DNA from: Nitrospira sp.
GTDB lineage: Bacteria; Nitrospirota; Nitrospiria; Nitrospirales; Nitrospiraceae
Direction of reading: 5' to 3'
Assembly (NCBI GenBank): GCA_022226935.1
Contig: CP092081.1
Span: 666,634-730,633, forward strand
Length of the DNA: 64,000 bases
The position numbers and the translations under genes were made by a program. This document shows positions 33,198-42,659 of this stretch, piece by piece (the first letter of the stretch is position 1; each line of letters begins with the position of its first letter). The notes beneath the pieces are model-generated. The model was not told the origin of the DNA and made no database searches. It was given only the letters and a program-made list of their open reading frames with translations.

Positions 33198-34625
33198 TCA
33201 TTTCCGCCGGTGGCGTGCCGACGGGCAGGCGTTCGGTCGTTGAAGTTCCGCAGGGATTTGAGTGGTCTCATCGAGACACGCCTGATCCAGTTGCGCTTGG
33301 ACCAGGCCCAACGCGCCACTCAAGTTCGCCCCGCGGAAGTTGGCCTGCTGAAGGTCGGCATTATTGAGTTGGGCTCCGGTCAAATCGGCGGCGCTCAAGT
33401 TGGTTCCTCGCAGATTGGCTTCCTGCAGATTGGTTTGGACCATGATCGTGCGACTCATGTCGGCCTCGCTCAAGTCGGCCGATACGAGATTGGCCAGTTC
33501 AAGATTCGCCTCGGCGAGCCGGGCTTGCTGCAGATGGGCCTTCGGCGCATAGATTTCGGTCAGATCCGCTTTCTGCAGATCGGTTCGCGACAGCTGCGCG
33601 CCGATAAGGACCGCATGATGCAACCGGGCCCCGTGCAGGTTTGCGGCGGTCAAGTTGGCCTTATACAACACCGCCATGATCATGGTCGCGGAATCCAGGC
33701 GAGCCTTGGCCAGATTGGCGCCCTCCAGGTTCGCATGTTCGAGATTGGCTCGCTGCAGGTTGGCGCCGGTCAGGCGCGCGTATCGAAAATCCGCGCCTCG
33801 GAGGCTGGCCTCGTGAAGATCCGCTTGAATCAGCGACGCGTCATCCAGATACGCGCTTTCCATATCGGCTTCGACCAGTGATGCGCCGTCGAGTGTGGCG
33901 CTGTCCAGGAGGGCGCCTTGCAGATTGGCCCGGCGCAGATTGGCCTGCCGGAGATTGGTTCGGCGCAGGTCGGTTCCGGCCAGGTCGGCATCGGTCAACG
34001 TGGCCTTCGACAGGTTCGCGCCATAGAAATATCCGTCGAGCAGGCTGGCTCCGCTCAGGTCCGCGAGTTGTAAATCCGCATCCTCAAAATGCGCTCGCTC
34101 CAACAGCGCTTCACGAAAGAATGCGCCTTGGAGGTTGGCCCCGTAAAAGGCCGCCTCGTCTGCGGAGACTCGATTCAGGCGGGACTTGACCAATAGGCCT
34201 TTGCGCAGATCGGCTCCTTCAAGATTGGCATCATCGAGAATGGCTTGAGACAGATCTGCGCCTTTGAGGTGCGCTTGGACCAGGCTGGCGTTCCTCAGAT
34301 TTGCGCCCTTCAAGAGCGCGCCTTCAAGATTGACACGCTCAAGGGTGGTCCCCGTCAGCCGCAGTTGCCGGAGATCCGTACGACAGAGGTTTGCCCGGCG
34401 GCCATCGGCAGACTCGCGGTCCTCGAGCCAGCGGGCATGGGCCAGTAGCACTTTGTCCACGATTTTAGGCGCGGGGCGTGTGCGTTGGTACTGGCTCTCG
34501 CAGGTGCCGGCCATGGAAGGTTTGTGCGCGGTTTTCGTCGCGGCATGTGCACCGACTGGAATGGAAAGCAGCGCGGTGACCACCCAACCGGCAACGATTG
34601 TGGTGGACAAGGGATGCTGGTTCAT
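33198..34625 (-). CDS. Exported pentapeptide-repeat protein
   Basis: A 475-residue protein. ATG 34625 follows AAGGAGG. A signal peptide (VAGWVVTALLSIPVGAHA) ends near residue 28. From about residue 80 to 455 it is an almost unbroken series of A(D/N)Lxx pentapeptides (for example ANLEGADLRK, ADLSQAILDD), which should fold as a long right-handed quadrilateral beta-helix of roughly 18 coils. A pair of cysteines caps each end. Export of so large a pentapeptide protein suggests an envelope role rather than the DNA-gyrase mimicry of Qnr-type proteins (inference). The 15-base coding repeat also creates long meaningless frames on the other strand. Confidence 0.88.
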   Translation of the reverse strand: MNQHPLSTTIVAGWVVTALLSIPVGAHAATKTAHKPSMAGTCESQYQRTRPAPKIVDKVLLAHARWLEDRESADGRRANLCRTDLRQLRLTGTTLERVNLEGALLKGANLRNASLVQAHLKGADLSQAILDDANLEGADLRKGLLVKSRLNRVSADEAAFYGANLQGAFFREALLERAHFEDADLQLADLSGASLLDGYFYGANLSKATLTDADLAGTDLRRTNLRQANLRRANLQGALLDSATLDGASLVEADMESAYLDDASLIQADLHEASLRGADFRYARLTGANLQRANLEHANLEGANLAKARLDSATMIMAVLYKANLTAANLHGARLHHAVLIGAQLSRTDLQKADLTEIYAPKAHLQQARLAEANLELANLVSADLSEADMSRTIMVQTNLQEANLRGTNLSAADLTGAQLNNADLQQANFRGANLSGALGLVQAQLDQACLDETTQIPAELQRPNACPSARHRRK

Positions 34626-34854
34626 CAAAGGGCCTCCTTCAGCCTATACGTACTGTAGTGGGCAGTTCTGAAACTCTTGTAGCGCGATTCATGGGTGCAG
34701 ATCACTGGTACTACGGAGTCCTCCGCATTTCGATGCCGTCAGGCACGAGGGACCAACCCAGCATAACGCCTCCTGGCCGTGGGGCAAAGCCAACTCCGCT
34801 TGCAGGTCAATGTCGCCGGGGAACGGCTACGGCGCCTGGCCGTCTCGCTGCACC

Positions 34855-35238
34855 CTATCGCCCTTGCTGGACGAGCAGGCGGATATAGGCGAGGGCGTCC
34901 TGCCGCTCAGTTTCGGTCAATTGTCCTTGCCACGCATGCATCGGGCTGAAGACAATGCCGTGCTCGATCGTCCGAAGCAGTTCTTCGTCGGATTTCAGGA
35001 AGGATTTAAATCGGTGGAAATTAGCCGGTGGCACCGTCAATCCGGCAGCATCGGGGCCGTCCCCGCGGCCGCCGGCGCCGTGGCACGCGAGACAATGCCG
35101 TTCATATACCGCCTTGCCTTTGGTGGCATCCGGAGGGAATTCCTGGGCGCGCGCGCCGTCGACCACCGCCGCCAGCGTCAGGCCCACTGTGGCGACTAGA
35201 ACGGCGTGACGGATGCCGATGGATGTGAACGTCCACAT
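34855..35238 (-). CDS. Secreted mono-heme cytochrome c
   Basis: A 127-residue class I cytochrome c. ATG 35238 is preferred (AAAGGAG upstream); it gives a signal peptide ending near VVDGARA (residue 31). The heme motif is CLACH at residues 49-53 and Met100 in FSPMHAWQG is the expected axial ligand. The fold is that of small soluble periplasmic cytochromes similar to those in oxidase modules. It is the last gene of an apparent four-gene operon with FmdB, a Lon-like protease and a hibernation factor, 17 bases after fmdB. Confidence 0.88.
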   Translation of the reverse strand: MWTFTSIGIRHAVLVATVGLTLAAVVDGARAQEFPPDATKGKAVYERHCLACHGAGGRGDGPDAAGLTVPPANFHRFKSFLKSDEELLRTIEHGIVFSPMHAWQGQLTETERQDALAYIRLLVQQGR

Positions 35239-35255
35239 GGATTGCTGCGTCTCCT

Positions 35256-35420
35256 TTAACTCTTCTTGGTCGTATGCGCGATGAACGAGGAAAAATGCTG
35301 CTGCAGCTTGGTGCTGCCGCAGGCCGGACATTGTACCTCACCTTTTTCGTGTTGTTTCAACGTGACGACGATCAGCGATTCCTTCCCGCAATCCAGACAG
35401 GTGTAATCATACATAGGCAT
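35256..35420 (-). CDS. FmdB-type zinc-ribbon protein
   Basis: A 54-residue protein of the FmdB/CxxC_CxxC_SSSS family: MPMYDYTCLDCG at the start, with zinc ligands Cys8, Cys11, Cys31 and Cys34 and the serine after the ribbon. The ATG at 35420 (GAGGTG upstream) is the family's usual start; the frame extends upstream but the extension overlaps the protease gene and looks non-coding. FmdB-type proteins are thought to act as small regulators. It lies 34 bases after the Lon-like gene and 17 before a cytochrome gene. Confidence 0.85.
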   Translation of the reverse strand: MPMYDYTCLDCGKESLIVVTLKQHEKGEVQCPACGSTKLQQHFSSFIAHTTKKS

Positions 35421-35454
35421 GGGCACCTCGCTTGGACCGTGACACGTGCTGCTG

Positions 35455-37866
35455 CTAATCCTTGACCCTGTTGTCCTCTTCCGCCTCCCCCCACGTCGCG
35501 ACAATCTGAGCCATTTCTTCCAGGCGGGCGGCGGTTCGGCCGTAAATACTTTCCGGCGGAAAGGTTCCTTCCGCTCCGCGTTCGCCTGCAGGAACTCCGA
35601 TGAGCAACTCCAGCGCCTGGTCTACGGTATCAACGCCGTACACGGTAAATCGCCCTTCTTCCACCGCCGTGACGACCTCCCGATTCAGCGCCAGGTGTTT
35701 GATATTGCGCGCGGGAATGATGACCCCTTGTTTGCCTGTGAGGCCGCGCCGCTTGCAGGATTCGAAAAAGCCTTCGATTTTTTCGTTCACGCCACCGATG
35801 GGCTGAATCTCTCCCAGCTGATTCACCGAACCCGTGACCGCGAGCGATTGCCGGACAGGCAGGTCGGCCAGACTCGAGAGCACGGCTGCCAGCTCGGCGA
35901 CGGCCGCGCTGTCGCCTTCGACTTCCGAATAGGTTTGTTCGAAGGTCAAGGTGGCGCTCAAGGCAAATGGCTGCATACCGGCGAATTTTCCTGCCAGAAA
36001 TCCCGCCAGCGTCATGACGCCCTTGCTGTGAATTTCACCCGCCAGATCGACCTCCCGCTGAATATCGATCACGCCCTTCGTGCCGACATAGGTGCGAGCG
36101 GTGATTCTCGTCGGTCGGCCGAAGCAATAGTCGCCCAGCTCATAAACGGACAATCCATTGACTTGTCCGATGACGTCACCTTGGAGATCCACCATCAATG
36201 TGCCTTCGGCGATTTCTCCCTGGAGCCATTGCTCGGGCAGATCGGCGCGGCGCCGTTGATGCGCCAGGGCTGACTCGACGTCCGCGCGTGTCACCAATGC
36301 GTGCCCGCTCTTCTTGGCCCAATAGCCGGCTTCGCGAATCAAGTCGCTCACCAGGCTGAACCGCAGCGACAGCCGGTCGTGCCGGTCGGCGAATCGAAAG
36401 CCCTGGCGGATTACTTCGGCCACCGCATCCGCGCCGAAGTGCGGCAACCCTTCTTCCCGGCACAAGCGGGATACGAATCGCGCATATTGCCGTTCCTGGC
36501 GCTCATCATGCGGGACTTCCACATCGAAGTCCGCCTTCACTTTGAAGAGTTTGGAGAAATCCTCCTCATAGGCCTGCAGCAGATGGTAGATGCCGGTGGT
36601 GCCGACCAGGATAACCTTCACCGAGACGGGAATCGGCTCCGGGCGGAGGCCGGCCGTGGCGAACCCATAAAATTCCGACGGATCCTCAATGGTGACGGCT
36701 CCGGTCTTAATCACGCGCTTCAAGGCCTCCCAGGAGAAGGGCTGGCGCAGCAGATCCAACGCCTGCAGGATGAGATACCCGCCGTTGGCCTGCAGCATGG
36801 CCCCGGGCCGGATTTCGGTGAAGTCGGTATACATCACGCCGAGATGCGCGCGCCGCTCGATTTTGCCGATGAGATTGCTGTAGGTCGGATGTGATTCGTC
36901 TATGACGGGTGCACCGGCGGCGGCATCCCGGGCGACGATCAGGTTCACGGCGAATCGTGTCATGTCGGGCCGGCGGGACTGCTCCAGGCCTGGAATCGCC
37001 AGCACCGGTCCGGCGTGAGGCAGGAAGTCTCTGTACTGATGGACGATGTCGTCATGGACCCGTTGTAGATAGGCGAGGACGGGCTGCGAGGATTGATAGG
37101 CTTGCAGGAGCGCGTCGTAGGCGCTTTTCATGACGTTCGCGACGATGTGGTGGTCCAGCTGATGCAACGCCTGTTCGGCATCCCGTTCGAGGCCGTGCAT
37201 CCGGACGTGAAACTCGCGGATGTCGCTTTCCAGCGATTGCCGCCGCCCGGTCAGTGCTTCCTGGACCGGTTCAGCGAGCTCCTCCATTTCCTTCTTAGTC
37301 ATCGGGCGATCGTCTTTGATGGGAACCAGCGCGAATCCCCCCGCGGTTTCCTCAAACACGAATCCGCGCTGGTGGCACAGGATGGTGAGATCATGAAAGA
37401 GACTCTTCTTCTTCCCTTCCGTCTCTTCGATGATTTTCGCCTTGGCATCGAGATACTTTTTCCCTTCGAAGGCCGCGGGAATGTCACGGCGGAGCCCCTC
37501 GATCAAGGTGCTCATATCGCGTTTGAAGGACGCGCCCTGCCCCGCCGGAAACGAAAGGCAGGCCGGTCGCGATGCATCCTGGAAATTATGGACAAAACAC
37601 CAGTCCGGCGGGGACGGAGCGGTCTGGGCCAACCGTTGGACCATCTGTCGGACCAACGTGCCCTTGCCGGTTCCTACCGGGCCCGAGACGAAGATGTTGA
37701 AGCCGGGACTCTTCATCTGCAGGCCAAATTCCAAGGCCTCGACCGCCCGCTCCTGCCCGATCGTCTCCTCAAGCGGCTCCACCTGGCTCGTATCGCCGAA
37801 TCCCAAGCGGGCGGGATCGACCGTCGGAGCCAGGAGAGAAGCCGGGAGTCTATGGTTGTCCAGCAT
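35455..37866 (-). CDS. Lon-like ATP-dependent protease (AAA_32/LonB-type)
   Basis: An 803-residue cytoplasmic protease. The N-terminal part has a Walker A GPVGTGKGT at residues 62-70, and a long insertion with predicted coiled coil follows. A YADF/EIRPGAMLQANGGYLIL segment marks the AAA Walker B region. The C-terminal Lon peptidase domain carries the catalytic dyad Ser653 (GDSA) and Lys696 (NEKIEG), 43 residues apart as in Lon. This matches the AAA_32-type Lon relatives rather than classical LonA, since there is no LonA substrate-binding N-domain. ATG 37866 follows TAGGA. The gene starts 10 bases after the hibernation-factor gene and they surely form one transcript. Confidence 0.9.
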   Translation of the reverse strand: MLDNHRLPASLLAPTVDPARLGFGDTSQVEPLEETIGQERAVEALEFGLQMKSPGFNIFVSGPVGTGKGTLVRQMVQRLAQTAPSPPDWCFVHNFQDASRPACLSFPAGQGASFKRDMSTLIEGLRRDIPAAFEGKKYLDAKAKIIEETEGKKKSLFHDLTILCHQRGFVFEETAGGFALVPIKDDRPMTKKEMEELAEPVQEALTGRRQSLESDIREFHVRMHGLERDAEQALHQLDHHIVANVMKSAYDALLQAYQSSQPVLAYLQRVHDDIVHQYRDFLPHAGPVLAIPGLEQSRRPDMTRFAVNLIVARDAAAGAPVIDESHPTYSNLIGKIERRAHLGVMYTDFTEIRPGAMLQANGGYLILQALDLLRQPFSWEALKRVIKTGAVTIEDPSEFYGFATAGLRPEPIPVSVKVILVGTTGIYHLLQAYEEDFSKLFKVKADFDVEVPHDERQERQYARFVSRLCREEGLPHFGADAVAEVIRQGFRFADRHDRLSLRFSLVSDLIREAGYWAKKSGHALVTRADVESALAHQRRRADLPEQWLQGEIAEGTLMVDLQGDVIGQVNGLSVYELGDYCFGRPTRITARTYVGTKGVIDIQREVDLAGEIHSKGVMTLAGFLAGKFAGMQPFALSATLTFEQTYSEVEGDSAAVAELAAVLSSLADLPVRQSLAVTGSVNQLGEIQPIGGVNEKIEGFFESCKRRGLTGKQGVIIPARNIKHLALNREVVTAVEEGRFTVYGVDTVDQALELLIGVPAGERGAEGTFPPESIYGRTAARLEEMAQIVATWGEAEEDNRVKD

Positions 37867-37876
37867 CGTGTGAGTC

Positions 37877-38422
37877 CTACAGTTTGAGGAGATGCGGTGG
37901 CTGGACGATGGTGGCACGCAGGCCCTTTTCGCCGGGCTCGCTTTCGAACATGACTTCGACTCCGTCTTCCATATCCGTGAAGGCCATGCCCTTGAGGGCA
38001 TTCTTGTGGAAATACACTTCGCCACCGCCGTCCATCAAAATGAACCCGTACCCAAGGTCCGGGAAGACCTTGCTGACGACGCCGCGAAGCTGCGGCAGCG
38101 GTTCCACGCGAATCACCTTATCGGCGCGTTTTTCTCGAAATTTTCGTAATTCGATTGCCACGGCATCGAAAGCGGAGCGGATGGCTTCTTCGAAGGTCTT
38201 GTCCTCCTTGCGGGAGGTGATCGTTTGCCGGCTCGGAACCGTGACGAGCACGAGCGCCTCCGCGACGTTGTCCAATTTCTTATGATGACGATTTTTGGTG
38301 AGCGTGACGCGGCCATGCACAATGTCGTCATGGCCACGCTGCAGAGCAGCCATCCGTTCTTCGATCTCCGTCTTCCAACGCGGGGTCATTTCGATGTTGC
38401 GGCTTTCCACTTCCAGATTCAT
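37877..38422 (-). CDS. Ribosome hibernation factor (HPF/RaiA) fused to a cold-shock domain
   Basis: A 181-residue fusion. Residues 1-105 are an S30AE/HPF-RaiA domain (VESRNIEMTPRWKTEIEERM, later TVPSRQTITSRKEDKTFEEAIRSAFD), which binds the small ribosomal subunit. Residues about 112-178 are a cold-shock domain, with GYGFILMDGGGEVYFHKNAL in place of the classical KGFGFI...DVFVH. This architecture occurs in several bacterial phyla. GAGAGGAGGAC precedes ATG 38422. As first gene of an operon with a Lon-like protease it suggests a translation-arrest and protein-quality response under stress or starvation (inference). Confidence 0.9.
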   Translation of the reverse strand: MNLEVESRNIEMTPRWKTEIEERMAALQRGHDDIVHGRVTLTKNRHHKKLDNVAEALVLVTVPSRQTITSRKEDKTFEEAIRSAFDAVAIELRKFREKRADKVIRVEPLPQLRGVVSKVFPDLGYGFILMDGGGEVYFHKNALKGMAFTDMEDGVEVMFESEPGEKGLRATIVQPPHLLKL

Positions 38423-38702
38423 GCGTCCTCCTCTCGTCTCAGATGGAACAGGTTCTACTGCTCTCTCAGCAAGGCACATGCCTTTGCCCATCAGGGTTTA
38501 CGGCAGTCGACGCGAGGATGAATCGGCTCAAAGTGGGGCATTTTCATGGCAAGAGCCACTGCGCCGGGCGGAGGTCCGCACACCACTGGCGCATAATTCC
38601 TCACTTGCCTGAATCAGGCTGAAGCCCAATGCACCAGTCTCCGCTCGATGTGACGGGCTTGGGGCCCCTTTTGCGGGAACACGTTTTGCGTATGAACCGG
38701 CT

Positions 38703-39791
38703 ATGCCGGTGTTGAAGAAATCCGCCCTGGACGCCTATGTCAAGACACGGTTCGGTTCGACGGCCGAATTGACGGCCTATGGTCCCATCGGGAAAGAAAC
38801 ACAGGGTGCACGATACAAACAGTATGGGTATGGTGCGCCGATCCGATTAACCTTCCGCACAGACGGCGACAAGACCCGCCAGGTGGTGCTGGGTACGATG
38901 AGTCCCGGTCCGTTCGGCCACGAGCATCCGGCTGATCGAGCCCAGGCGATGTTGATGGACTATGACTGTTACAGCCGGCTTCCCCGGCATATCACCGCCC
39001 TGGACGTGGGCGCGTTCACCGCACGTGGCGAGTTGATGTCGGTCGCGGCGGCCAAAGAATTCTTCTTGCTGACCGAATGGTCGGAAGGGGATACCTATCA
39101 CAAGGATCTCGAACGGCTGGCGAAGGCGCCCAAGCCGACTGCGTTGGATCGGAAGCGGACACAGGCGCTGGCTGACTATTTGGCGACCATTCACCGCGTG
39201 AAGCGCAGGGATCCGCAACTGTATCGACGCCGCCTGCGTGAATTACTTGGTCATGGCGAATGTATTATGGGACTCACCGACAGTTATCCTCGCCGCTTTG
39301 GTTTCATCACGGAAGATGTGCTGCAACGTATCGAAGTCGCCTGTAATGCCTGGCGCTGGCGGTTGCGCAGCCAGCATGCGCGCCTTTCACAAGTGCATGG
39401 AGATTTTCATCCCTGGAACGTGTTGTTCCGTCGCGGGGCGGACTTTTCCGTGCTGGACCGGTCGCGTGGGGAGTGGGGTGAGCCGGCGGACGATGTGACG
39501 TCGATGTCGATCAATTATCTGTTTTTCTCGCTCTGCCGGCATGGCACGTTGAAAGGGCCGTTGGAGGTCTTGTTCCGTTCGTTCTGGGATCGCTATCTGA
39601 GCAAGAGTCGCGATCAGGACGTACTGGAGGCGACGGGGCCGTTTTTTGCCTTTCGGGGCCTGGTGTTGGCCAGTCCGCTCTGGTATCCGAAGTTGACCCT
39701 CACGCTGCGGCGGAAAATATTCCGGTTCATTGAAAATGTGCTGGCCGTCCCGCGTTTCGATCCGGCCGATGTGAATCGGTATTGCGACTGA
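38703..39791 (+). CDS. APH-like phosphotransferase
   Basis: A 362-residue kinase of the aminoglycoside-phosphotransferase/choline-kinase fold. The catalytic loop is QVHGDFHPWNVLFR (Brenner-type HGDxxxxN) and the metal-binding Asp follows in SVLDRSRGEWGEPADDV. The Gly-rich N-lobe is weakly conserved. Family members phosphorylate small molecules; nothing supports antibiotic resistance here. It lies 49 bases before an APS-kinase-like gene. In many bacteria an APH-like domain and a small P-loop kinase are encoded together or fused, so the pair probably acts jointly (inference). The start ATG 38703 has no strong ribosome binding site. Confidence 0.8.
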   Translation: MPVLKKSALDAYVKTRFGSTAELTAYGPIGKETQGARYKQYGYGAPIRLTFRTDGDKTRQVVLGTMSPGPFGHEHPADRAQAMLMDYDCYSRLPRHITALDVGAFTARGELMSVAAAKEFFLLTEWSEGDTYHKDLERLAKAPKPTALDRKRTQALADYLATIHRVKRRDPQLYRRRLRELLGHGECIMGLTDSYPRRFGFITEDVLQRIEVACNAWRWRLRSQHARLSQVHGDFHPWNVLFRRGADFSVLDRSRGEWGEPADDVTSMSINYLFFSLCRHGTLKGPLEVLFRSFWDRYLSKSRDQDVLEATGPFFAFRGLVLASPLWYPKLTLTLRRKIFRFIENVLAVPRFDPADVNRYCD

Positions 39792-39840
39792 GTGGTAATG
39801 AAGGTAGCGGTAGCGCCTCGTGCAATGAGGCGGCTCTCAC

Positions 39841-40377
39841 ATGGTGCACAAGACGATGGCGCCCTTTGCGCTTTGGCTCACCGGTCTCCCGGCCTCCGGG
39901 AAAAGTTCTATCGTGGCCCGGCTGCTACCCAAACTGGCTTCGCTGGAGATGACCGCCGAGGTGCTGGAGTCGGATGCCGTCCGCCGCATTCTGACGCCTG
40001 AGGCCAGCTATTCGAAGGAGGAGCGCGATCTGTTCTACCGGGCCTTGGGCTTCATGGGGGCGCGATTGCTGGCGCATGGGGTGAACGTGATCATCGACGC
40101 GACCGCGAGCCGACGGGCCTATCGAGAATTTGCCCGCACGCTGATGCCTGATCTGCTGGAGGTCTCGGTCGAATGCCCGTTGCAGGTCTGCATGGAGCGG
40201 GATAAGAAGGGAACGTACCGGCGCGGCCTGCAAGGCGAATCTTCCACTGTGCCCGGATTACAGGAACCCTATGAAGCCCCGCTCTCGCCGGATTTGACCA
40301 TCAATACCACAGAGCTGTTGCCCGACGCCGCAGCGGATCAGATTGTCAGGTTGATCCGTTCACGTCGCCAAAGTTGA
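39841..40377 (+). CDS. APS-kinase-like P-loop kinase
   Basis: A 178-residue P-loop protein resembling adenylylsulfate kinase (CysC). Walker A is GLPASGKSS (residues 15-23). LESDAVRRIL corresponds to the LDGDxxR segment of CysC, DATASRRAYREFAR to its substrate-binding ISPxRxxR, and VECPLQVCMERDKKGTYR to VxxPLxxCxxRDxKGLY. The Gly to Ser change in the L(E)SD motif and the absence of ATP sulfurylase or PAPS reductase genes nearby leave true APS kinase activity uncertain. It sits between an APH-like kinase and a glucan-branching-type enzyme on the same strand. Confidence 0.75.
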   Translation: MVHKTMAPFALWLTGLPASGKSSIVARLLPKLASLEMTAEVLESDAVRRILTPEASYSKEERDLFYRALGFMGARLLAHGVNVIIDATASRRAYREFARTLMPDLLEVSVECPLQVCMERDKKGTYRRGLQGESSTVPGLQEPYEAPLSPDLTINTTELLPDAAADQIVRLIRSRRQS

Positions 40378-40511
40378 ATCAGACTGTGCCGAGTAGGATT
40401 GCCTGAATCGTCCACATGCAGCGGTGCTCGCTCTGTTGGACGGCCCTTGCTCGATGCCATCGCTTTCTATAGGATGACGCCGTCAGCGTGATCCTATCCC
40501 GGAGGGCATCC

Positions 40512-42422
40512 ATGCCCGCCTCGCTCAAACACATCCATCCCGATACTCCGATGGGGGCTACGCTGGTGGCCGGCGGCGCGACGTTCCGCTGTTGGGCTCC
40601 GCATGCCAAGGCCGTGTATGTCGTGGGTGATTTCAATCATCGCGTCCGTAACGACGCGGCCCTCCTCACGCGAGATCAGCAGGGCCATTGGCGCGGTTTC
40701 TTTCCCGGAGTGACGGATCGTCAACGGTACATGTTCTACGTGGTCGGCGAGGGGAGCGAGGGGCTCAAGCGCGACCCCTATGCCCGCGAACTGGAATCGC
40801 CGTTTCCCGCCGAATGCTTGATTCGAGGTACCGACTTTCCCTGGCATGAGAGCGGCTATGTCACCCCGCCATTTCACGAGTTCGTCATCTATCAGCTCCA
40901 CGTCGGCACCTTTTTCACGCCCAACCTGCCGCACAAAGGCGGCACGTTTCTCGATGTCGCGCGCAAGCTGCCGTATCTCGCCGACCTTGGCGTGACCGCG
41001 TTGCAGCTCATGCCCATTCAGGAATTTCAGACCAGCTTCAGTTTGGGCTACAACGGGACTGACTATTTTTCCCCCGAAATGGACTTCGCGGTGGCGGATG
41101 CGGAGCTGCCGGCCTATGTGGCGGAGGTGAACAAGCTGCTGGACGCGAAGGAGGTGCGCCGGTATCAAGCGGCTGACTTACGCGGGGAAATGAATCAGCT
41201 CAAGGCGCTGGTCGACCTGGCCCATCTTCACGGTCTGGCGGTGCTGCTCGACGTGGTGTACAACCATGCGGGTGGGGAGTTCGGCGATCAAAGTCTCTAT
41301 TTTTTTGACCGGCAGGATCCCGCAGGTGGGCAGTGGAATTCTCTCTACTTTACGGATAGGGGCCATGCGGGCGGGCTGGTCTTCGATTTTTCCAAACCGG
41401 AGGTGCGCGATTTTCTGATTCAGAATGCCAAATGTTTTCTCAGCGAGTACCGGGTCGATGGATTCCGGTATGACCAAGTGAGTGTGATCGATCACGACGG
41501 TGCGCCGGACGGGTGGCGGTTCTGCCAGGACCTTACTTCCACCGTGCATGCGCAACGGCCGGCGACGTTACACCATGCCGAGTATTGGGACGTCAATCCC
41601 TTCATTGTCGCGCCCCCGCCGGTCGGCGCCGGGTTCGATACGACCTTGACCGACGGTCTGCGTATCGCCATTCGCGACGTCATCAGCAACGCCAGCGCTC
41701 CGGACGAACGCCCGCTCAATATGACAGGGCTGGCGCAGAGTCTTTGGCCAGAGGGCTTCTCTGAGCCATGGCGCTTCGTGCAGGGCCCAGAAAACCACGA
41801 TATCGTCTATCACGGTCGCGAACCGCGTATTGCGCGGCTGGGCGATCCCGATCATCCGCGGTCCTGGTTTGCCCGCAGTCGGTCACGGGTCGCAACCGGT
41901 CTCAGTCTGATCGCGCCGGGAATTCCGATGCTGTTCATGGGACAGGAATTCTTGGAGGATAAGCAATGGTCGGACGACTTTGTGTCCCACCGCGATCTAC
42001 TGCTGTATTGGGCGGGCCTCGATCAGAGCGACAGGCAGATGCTCGATCACCTGCGATTCACGCGAGAACTGTTGGCCGTACGCAATCGGTTGCCGGCGTT
42101 GCGCGGCCGAGGGTTTCGCACGACCCATGTGCATGATCAAAACCGGGTGCTGGCCTTCCATCGTTGGGTTGAGGGGGAAGGCCACGATGTGATGGTCATT
42201 CTGCATCTGGCCAACTTCACCCGCGTTGGGTACCAGGTCGGCTTGCCCGGCGAGGGAGCCTGGCGGGAGGTGTTCAATAGTGATGTGTATGAAAATTGGG
42301 TCAATGCCGGCGTGGCGGGCAACCGCGGCCGTGTCGTCGCGAACGCGCAACCGCTCCATGGATTTGAATACTCCGCTGGTCTCGTCCTGCCCGCAAACAG
42401 CATCCTGATGTTTGCCCGCTAG
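40512..42422 (+). CDS. GH13 alpha-glucan enzyme with CBM48 (branching-enzyme/trehalohydrolase-like)
   Basis: A 636-residue cytoplasmic glycoside hydrolase family 13 protein. ATG 40512 follows CCGGAGGG. Residues about 12-105 form a CBM48 domain (FRCWAPHAKAVYVVGDFN). The catalytic barrel holds VYNHAGGEFG, the nucleophile Asp321 in VDGFRYDQVS, the acid/base Glu357 in HHAEYWD and the stabiliser Asp430 in PENHDIV. The C-terminal beta domain follows. It is likely a glycogen branching enzyme or a related alpha-glucan hydrolase. The GFRYDQV motif in place of the GFRVDAV of GlgB makes a GH13 subgroup assignment uncertain. No other glycogen genes are adjacent. Confidence 0.8.
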   Translation: MPASLKHIHPDTPMGATLVAGGATFRCWAPHAKAVYVVGDFNHRVRNDAALLTRDQQGHWRGFFPGVTDRQRYMFYVVGEGSEGLKRDPYARELESPFPAECLIRGTDFPWHESGYVTPPFHEFVIYQLHVGTFFTPNLPHKGGTFLDVARKLPYLADLGVTALQLMPIQEFQTSFSLGYNGTDYFSPEMDFAVADAELPAYVAEVNKLLDAKEVRRYQAADLRGEMNQLKALVDLAHLHGLAVLLDVVYNHAGGEFGDQSLYFFDRQDPAGGQWNSLYFTDRGHAGGLVFDFSKPEVRDFLIQNAKCFLSEYRVDGFRYDQVSVIDHDGAPDGWRFCQDLTSTVHAQRPATLHHAEYWDVNPFIVAPPPVGAGFDTTLTDGLRIAIRDVISNASAPDERPLNMTGLAQSLWPEGFSEPWRFVQGPENHDIVYHGREPRIARLGDPDHPRSWFARSRSRVATGLSLIAPGIPMLFMGQEFLEDKQWSDDFVSHRDLLLYWAGLDQSDRQMLDHLRFTRELLAVRNRLPALRGRGFRTTHVHDQNRVLAFHRWVEGEGHDVMVILHLANFTRVGYQVGLPGEGAWREVFNSDVYENWVNAGVAGNRGRVVANAQPLHGFEYSAGLVLPANSILMFAR

Positions 42423-42659
42423 CCATCCGATGTTCCTGCTCAGAGAGCCTCGTGTATTCCACCGACTGTGATCTCTGCAAGTCATGCTTCTCGCCAGGCC
42501 GTATGACTTCTGCGTAGAAGAGACGACCTCACGTTGCGGCCGATATTCCACCCGGAATTGGCACCATCGGCGACAGACTGCTCTACCGGTCGGCGATAGA
42601 GTGACGAGGTCCGGTGAGGAAGTCATGTGTGGTCGTGCAACGGCACGGGAGAGGAGGTC

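Noticed and set aside
33120..33881. 253-residue plus-strand frame with regular repeats, and repeated ~15-base units resembling an array
   Set aside because: It is the reverse complement of the pentapeptide repeats; units have no spacers and vary, so this is neither a gene nor a CRISPR array.
38703..39791. Aminoglycoside resistance gene
   Set aside because: The HGDxxxxN catalytic loop shows an APH-fold kinase, but this fold covers many metabolic kinases and nothing else supports antibiotic modification.
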